The position numbers and the translations under genes were made by a program. DNA of 64,000 nucleotides. Source: Maribacter_C sp947494565. Its GTDB lineage: Bacteria; Bacteroidota; Bacteroidia; Flavobacteriales; Flavobacteriaceae. Location of the stretch: positions 507,028 through 571,027 of the forward strand of contig NZ_JBLFEP010000005.1 of the NCBI RefSeq assembly GCF_047345415.1, in the 5' to 3' direction. The notes beneath the pieces are model-generated. The model was not told the origin of the DNA and searched no databases. It was given only the letters and a program-made list of their open reading frames with translations. Below, piece by piece: positions 59,818-64,000 of this stretch. How positions within the stretch are numbered: the stretch's first letter is position 1; each line of letters begins with the position of its first letter.

Positions 59818-61785
59818 TCAAGCGCTTGCCTTAACCGTCAGTTTTATTCGCATGGATGCCGCATGTCCGGGAAAGGTGCAGACAATCCAATACTCACCGG
59901 GTTTTCGAGGCGTTTCAAAATAGATTTTTTCATCGGTTCCGGGTTCCAAAATACCCGTGTGGGCCAGAATCAAGTCAGATTCGGGGACAAAATTCAAGTC
60001 TTGACCGTCAAGTCCTAATTTTAATGCCATATCCGCCACCTTATCAACAGACTCGGTTCCTCGATCGGTAATCACAAGATTATGCATCATATCGTCATCA
60101 TTGTTGAAGGTCAATTCAATTTTCTGCCCACTTTCCAACTCAAGCTCTTCAATATCATACTTGAGACCTGGTTTTGTGCCAATGACCACTTGTTTGTCAA
60201 CTCCATTGGTCCAGTTTATCGGTATTTCGTTGACTCTCTTTTCTTGCTTGACACCCTTTACACCACTCGCCATACGTTCGGTCGGTGGTGATTTCAATTC
60301 ACCTCCCGGTACCTCGTTCAATGTATAATATCCGGTATCATGTAAAAGTGCTTCTCCGGTTTGGGATCGAAGTGCGGGAGCTTTCAATTGATGAATATAG
60401 CCCAAACGCATACCATGTACGGTCAATTTTGCTGTAGTTCCATCGGAAGACACATCAACTTTGGCTACTTTCCCACTTTGCTGATCCACTACAGGACTAC
60501 CATATTTAAAATGATATTTATAATTGAAGCTAGCGATTTGATATGATGCCGGATCGGCAGCTATTTTTTTATTCACCGGTTTTGTAAACTCCAGTTCAAA
60601 GCCATCCGCCTTTGCCTTCATACTCTTGATTTCAAAGGGCACCTTGCCGTTCCAGCGCAGCCTTTGTAAGCCGAACAGTTCTTTGCCTGTTGATGACCAT
60701 CCTCTGCTGGTCATGCCTACGAACATGCTATTTTCACTGCCCCATATCATACGAAGGATCCCTGAGGAAAAACCTTCCACGAAATTAAAGGCAGCTCCTT
60801 GATACACCCCATTTACTTTTTCCATATATACCCGCATAATCTTGCTATGTCCTTGATCTCCGATGAACAATTGTCCTTCAAACGGTCCAAATGCCCCATT
60901 TGTAGTGTCATATAAGATATCCGAAGTGGAAATTCCTAAAATGGTATGCGGAAACCATATGGCCGGCGCTTTCATAGCAGGCAACTGTTTTGCGTACTCG
61001 TAGAGACTCAGATCGGATTCCCTTTCAATATCTTCCATTTTAAGATCTAAGGGAGCGTTTGGCTCTCCCGTCCAAACCAGTCCTTCCGGGTTGCCCGCAA
61101 AATCTCCCTTCTCCAAGTGGGTCATTCTACCAGAACCTACCCAATCCCCTTGATTCTCGGTATAAAAAACATCGCCTTCCGCGTTGATTTCAAAACCTGA
61201 GGGAGAGCGCAACCCTGTTGCAATCGGCGTCATTTCACCTTCGGGCGTGATTTCCAATAGCCACCCCCTCCATTTGGATAAACTAGCACCGTGACCGATC
61301 CAAGACAGGTTCAAAGTGACCAGCATATTACCGTTTTTCTTAAACTTCGGACCATAAGAATAATCATGGTAATTGCCGGACAAAGGCCACGAATATATGG
61401 TCTTATAACTATCGGCTTTGCCATCTCCATTCTTGTCTTGAAGCCGGGTTAGCTCTCCACGCTGAGAGAGGTAAAAACTGGCATCCCTGTAGTTCAGACC
61501 AAGTGGTTCATGAAGTCCATGGGCAAATCTCTGGTATACAGGATTTTTACTGTAGGGCTTGTCAATCACCCAGACCTCGCCCCGTCGGGTAGAGACTCCT
61601 AGCTTATCATCATCGGTCAAGGCCAGACCGCCCACCTCTAATTGGATTTCGTCGGGAATTGGAACATCCACAATTTGATAGTACTTCGACTCCTTTTTAG
61701 CCATTTCAGACTGTGCCTGAACAAAACTCCCGATACCACCACTACTAATTAGCAGTACGAGAAGTGTTAGATGGATACTCTTCAT
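59818..61785 (-). CDS. Secreted beta-propeller dehydrogenase-like protein with C-terminal type-1 copper domain
   Basis: 655 residues with a signal peptide (MKSIHLTLLVLLISSGGIGS). The first half is a soluble propeller of the sugar-dehydrogenase-like class (GGLALTDDDKLGVSTRRGEV, GLHEPLGLNYRDASFYLSQR, ATGLRSPSGFEINAEGDVFY, FIGDQGHSKIMRVYME). A middle Ig-like part (SMKAKADGFELEFTKPVNKK) follows. The last roughly 125 residues are an azurin/auracyanin-type cupredoxin with ligands His (DDMMHNLV), Cys and His (VCTFPGHAASM) and the final Met. It probably transfers electrons between the propeller's reaction and the haem proteins nearby. The start at 61785 leaves ten bases after the DUF1080 stop. Confidence 0.88.
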   Translation of the reverse strand: MKSIHLTLLVLLISSGGIGSFVQAQSEMAKKESKYYQIVDVPIPDEIQLEVGGLALTDDDKLGVSTRRGEVWVIDKPYSKNPVYQRFAHGLHEPLGLNYRDASFYLSQRGELTRLQDKNGDGKADSYKTIYSWPLSGNYHDYSYGPKFKKNGNMLVTLNLSWIGHGASLSKWRGWLLEITPEGEMTPIATGLRSPSGFEINAEGDVFYTENQGDWVGSGRMTHLEKGDFAGNPEGLVWTGEPNAPLDLKMEDIERESDLSLYEYAKQLPAMKAPAIWFPHTILGISTSDILYDTTNGAFGPFEGQLFIGDQGHSKIMRVYMEKVNGVYQGAAFNFVEGFSSGILRMIWGSENSMFVGMTSRGWSSTGKELFGLQRLRWNGKVPFEIKSMKAKADGFELEFTKPVNKKIAADPASYQIASFNYKYHFKYGSPVVDQQSGKVAKVDVSSDGTTAKLTVHGMRLGYIHQLKAPALRSQTGEALLHDTGYYTLNEVPGGELKSPPTERMASGVKGVKQEKRVNEIPINWTNGVDKQVVIGTKPGLKYDIEELELESGQKIELTFNNDDDMMHNLVITDRGTESVDKVADMALKLGLDGQDLNFVPESDLILAHTGILEPGTDEKIYFETPRKPGEYWIVCTFPGHAASMRIKLTVKASA

Positions 61786-61795
61786 ACGTATCTTT

Positions 61796-63685
61796 TTACC
61801 AAATGATATCATACTCAATTTTTTGTTTGCCTTGTGGAATCTCCACCAGTAATTCATCGAAACCATTACTATTTCGTATGGTAGTTGCTAAGTCAAAGTT
61901 TTCGGCAAAATTGATAAAATAACTCTCGTCATTGACGATAAATGTGCCGTTGGGAAGCTTCTCAATGGATTCGCCTTGCGCAACTTTATGCCATAATGAA
62001 GATGAACCGTCAACGGTAATCGTACGCCTCAAAGCGCGTTGCGAACTAGATGGGACCAGCGTATTGACAATTTCACTGCCATTTAGACGATATAGAAAGC
62101 GGGGCAAATCCGCCGTGTTAAATTCATACCCCAAAGATTTGAAACTGGAATCTTCGGCAATCGAATCAGGCCATTTAGCGTCTTTAGTTTTCAATAGCGC
62201 AAATTCCGGATGACCGTGCAAAGACACTATCGCCCCAAGAGGTTCGCCTAATTGCTTTGGCCCTCTTCCACGCCACATTTTTTCTGCGTCCATAAATTCA
62301 CCTCCCCATAGGGTCAATAGTGACCCCATCTCCAAATCATAAGTATAATTGATGCGTTGTGGCATTCCAACGGAGATACAATGTGTTCTCTTTTCATCCT
62401 TATGCATCCAGAAACTTCTTTGCGTAATAGGGGCTGCCCCAACTTTTATCGTAAAATCAGGGTCATCAGTAGCACCGGTCTCCTGCGTTATAGCCTTTTG
62501 AAGTGAGTATTTCTGAATTTCCGGACCTTCGACAAAAAAATCGAAATGTCTCCGCCAAGGGGTATGTTTATTGTAAATTAATGTGAAAGGCACATCACCT
62601 TTACTTAAGTTTATTTTTCCCAATCCGAGGGAATCCCTATTATAATTGCCGTTCATATTGATCAAGGTATCGGTATTGATCAACAAGGCAGCACCGCCGT
62701 CAACATTCACATCGAAAAGATAATCACCCGAGTCAGGAATGCCCATTAAACCCGTGTATTTAAATATTTTCTGCGAATTGTTGTTCGCAATGGTCTTTAG
62801 GTCTATATTTTCAACGGACGTCTCTTCAAGTACCGCAACACTGTCTAGGTTCGGGAACAAATTATCAGTGTTATCATACGTTTGCAATTGGAGATTCTTG
62901 AAACCAATGGTCTTGGCGCCATATCTTTTGTATTGTATATTCTTCAGCGCCACCGGACCGTGATCACCCTGAATCATCAGAGATGCCATTGGCACTTCTT
63001 CTGGTCCCGCCCCTCCTCTTGTTGGTCCTGAGAGTTGAATATTTTGATGAATTAATACACCATTTAACCAGACTTCTTCAAACCAGGCATTTTTGGTTTT
63101 GTTGCCGGAAGCGTCAAACCTTGGGGCATGAAAAATGATTTTCAAATGCTGCCAAAGTCCTGGTGCCTTTGAAGCATTCATTCTTGGTGCAAAACCTTCA
63201 AAACCCTCTTCCCCTTTTTCGTTTGTTTCATCCCACCGCTGGTAAATTCCGCCCATATCGCCATGCTTGGGATTTTCGACACCCCAACTATCTAAGAGTT
63301 GTACCTCGTAGCGACTTTGAAAGTACAACCCTGAATTTGATCCCTTCGGCATCATCACATCTAGTTCTAGCTCTAAATCACCATGTTCAAAAACGGTATG
63401 GAGGTTATCTTTTTGCTCATCATTCGGAAGGTTGACCAAAATTCCCGCTCCTTCCTCTGAAGAGAGCATCTTGTCTTCATTCGTATTCGCATAGACTCCC
63501 CCGACGATTTTCCAATTACCCGTTGTTTTCTTAAACCCATTAATATCAACCAAACCGATATTGGTAAAAGGTAAGGCGGTCATAATATTTTCGGCTTTGG
63601 GTTTTGGAGTATCCTTTTTACTTTCCGAACAAGAAACAAAAAAAAGCAGCCCTAGTGCGGCCACATAAAAACTGTTGTACTTCAT
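61796..63685 (-). CDS. DUF1080 (3-keto-disaccharide hydrolase-type) multidomain lipoprotein
   Basis: 629 residues with lipobox signal SFYVAALGLLFFVSC. Residues about 45-265 are a DUF1080 concanavalin-A-like domain: NWKIVGGVYANTNEDKMLSS, LELELDVMMPKGSNSGLYFQ, SRYEVQLLDSWGVENPKHGD, PGLWQHLKIIFHAPRFDASG, RGGAGPEEVPMASLMIQGDH. A PA14-like middle (YLFDVNVDGGAALLINTDTL) and a C-terminal module (TLWGGEFMDAEKMWRGRGPK) of the kind that follows haem domains in planctomycete-type proteins complete it. DUF1080 enzymes act on 3-keto-glycosides, which fits an oxidise-then-cleave scheme with its redox neighbours. It is the first gene of the second run. Confidence 0.88.
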   Translation of the reverse strand: MKYNSFYVAALGLLFFVSCSESKKDTPKPKAENIMTALPFTNIGLVDINGFKKTTGNWKIVGGVYANTNEDKMLSSEEGAGILVNLPNDEQKDNLHTVFEHGDLELELDVMMPKGSNSGLYFQSRYEVQLLDSWGVENPKHGDMGGIYQRWDETNEKGEEGFEGFAPRMNASKAPGLWQHLKIIFHAPRFDASGNKTKNAWFEEVWLNGVLIHQNIQLSGPTRGGAGPEEVPMASLMIQGDHGPVALKNIQYKRYGAKTIGFKNLQLQTYDNTDNLFPNLDSVAVLEETSVENIDLKTIANNNSQKIFKYTGLMGIPDSGDYLFDVNVDGGAALLINTDTLINMNGNYNRDSLGLGKINLSKGDVPFTLIYNKHTPWRRHFDFFVEGPEIQKYSLQKAITQETGATDDPDFTIKVGAAPITQRSFWMHKDEKRTHCISVGMPQRINYTYDLEMGSLLTLWGGEFMDAEKMWRGRGPKQLGEPLGAIVSLHGHPEFALLKTKDAKWPDSIAEDSSFKSLGYEFNTADLPRFLYRLNGSEIVNTLVPSSSQRALRRTITVDGSSSLWHKVAQGESIEKLPNGTFIVNDESYFINFAENFDLATTIRNSNGFDELLVEIPQGKQKIEYDIIW

Positions 63686-63876
63686 TGGTTGCTATAATTC
63701 TTAGTTTTAAAGATAAGGGATTATTCTTTTCAAAGAAGAACAATAGATCAAGTCTCTATAACAAATGAACAGATGGCAAGAAATGCTGAACCGTCATAGG
63801 ATATAACTGATAAAATTCAGATCTGTAGTTCAATTAATTCGGGAAAGGAATGATTGGTGTTCGCGTGTAGTTCCGG
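63686..63876. other. Spacer between the DUF1080 gene and the rRNA terminator
   Basis: No gene is seen here. The stretch just left of the rRNA terminator is AT-rich and must hold the promoter of the second redox run, whose first ATG is at 63685. No copy of the TTAACAGTTAA palindrome found at 54.75 kb is present, so this run may be controlled differently. Confidence 0.5.
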
Positions 63877-63916
63877 TAAAAAAAAGGTCCGAACATCTAT
63901 TGATGCACGGACCTTT
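63877..63916 (-). terminator. Rho-independent terminator of the rRNA operon
   Basis: On the minus strand AAAGGTCCG (plus 63908-63916) pairs with CGGACCTTT (63883-63891). An inner CATC/GATG pairing tops the stem, and a T-run follows. It lies a few bases after the 5S rRNA 3' end. Confidence 0.9.
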
Positions 63917-63920
63917 CGAG

Positions 63921-64000
63921 CAAGGCGGCGACCTACTCTCCCACTTGGTATAGCAGTACCATCGGCGCTGACGGTCTTAACTTCCCTGTTCGGAATGGTA
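63921..64000 (-). rRNA. rrf: 5S ribosomal RNA, 3' part
   Basis: Read on the minus strand this is TACCATTCCGAACAGGGAAG, then TTAAG and the GCCGATGGTACTGC stretch, then GTGGGAGAGTAGGTCGCCGC. This is the conserved loop B to 3' stem of bacterial 5S rRNA. About 80 bases are visible, and the 5' part with the rest of the rRNA operon lies beyond the right edge. The 3' end is placed where complementarity of the terminal stem should stop. Confidence 0.95.

Noticed and set aside
48923..63685. Classic SusCD-type polysaccharide utilisation locus
   Set aside because: There is no SusC/SusD pair and no recognisable glycoside hydrolase, polysaccharide lyase or sulfatase with the FGly motif in this region.
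1..64000. CRISPR array, prophage or insertion sequence
   Set aside because: No spaced direct repeats, transposase, integrase or phage structural genes were seen on either strand.

Overview
This window reads as chromosomal DNA of a marine-type member of the Flavobacteriaceae (Bacteroidota). The basis is promoter-like TAnnTTTG boxes, a flavobacterial-type 6S RNA locus beside zapA and the ribonuclease Y gene, a SpoT-Fur-PurA-OstA gene block, paired DUF368 proteins, DUF349, RocD, 'CCC motif' membrane proteins, a TonB-dependent receptor, and many lipoproteins with short signal peptides. I see no insertion sequence, phage, CRISPR array or tRNA gene. No stretch longer than 300 bases lacks a gene.

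Region 1 (1-13.1 kb) is a molybdenum cofactor island. The 3' part of moaA and moeA lie on the plus strand. A minus-strand run reads [2Fe-2S] subunit, molybdopterin-binding dehydrogenase subunit, moaD, moaE, moaC, mobA, moeB-rhodanese, TSUP transporter. Cofactor synthesis and one Tat-exported molybdenum hydroxylase that uses it are therefore in one likely operon. Between the two halves sit a tandem pair of related lectin-fold (DUF1080-like) secreted proteins and a divergent membrane-anchored putative regulator.

Region 2 (13.2-48.9 kb) is mostly flavobacterial housekeeping. It holds a TrmH methyltransferase, an M48 protease, the (p)ppGpp enzyme SpoT, a Fur-family regulator, PurA, OstA, a class III aminotransferase, a TPR protein, two DUF368 (PopT-type) proteins, AroE, a DUF349 protein and a small haem protein. 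These are followed by a coiled-coil protein, ZapA, 6S RNA and RNase Y in one transcriptional direction. Then come an M23 peptidase, a TonB-dependent receptor, a cysteine desulfurase, an Smr protein, small membrane proteins, RocD, an ECF sigma factor with its neighbour, RlmD, two envelope proteins, an RlmL-type methyltransferase, a ZIP transporter and a DUF4268 protein.

Region 3 (48.9-63.7 kb) is an accessory secreted-redox cluster. One minus-strand run carries a PSD1/DUF1549-DUF1553 cytochrome-type protein, a Tat-exported DUF1501 protein and a Tat-exported beta-propeller. A divergent transmembrane wHTH regulator and a DUF6503 lipoprotein follow. A second minus-strand run carries a DUF1080 lipoprotein, a beta-propeller fused to a type-1 copper domain, a haemolysin III family protein and a PVC-type haem lipoprotein. 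The gap between the first run and the regulator holds two perfect palindromes sharing the core TTAACAGTTAA, with centres 31 bp apart. This cluster is the best candidate for an undescribed system: an extracytoplasmic oxidative route for a carbohydrate or glycoside with its own one-component sensor.

The right end (63.88-64 kb) holds the 3' part of a 5S rRNA gene on the minus strand with its terminator, so an rRNA operon continues past the window.
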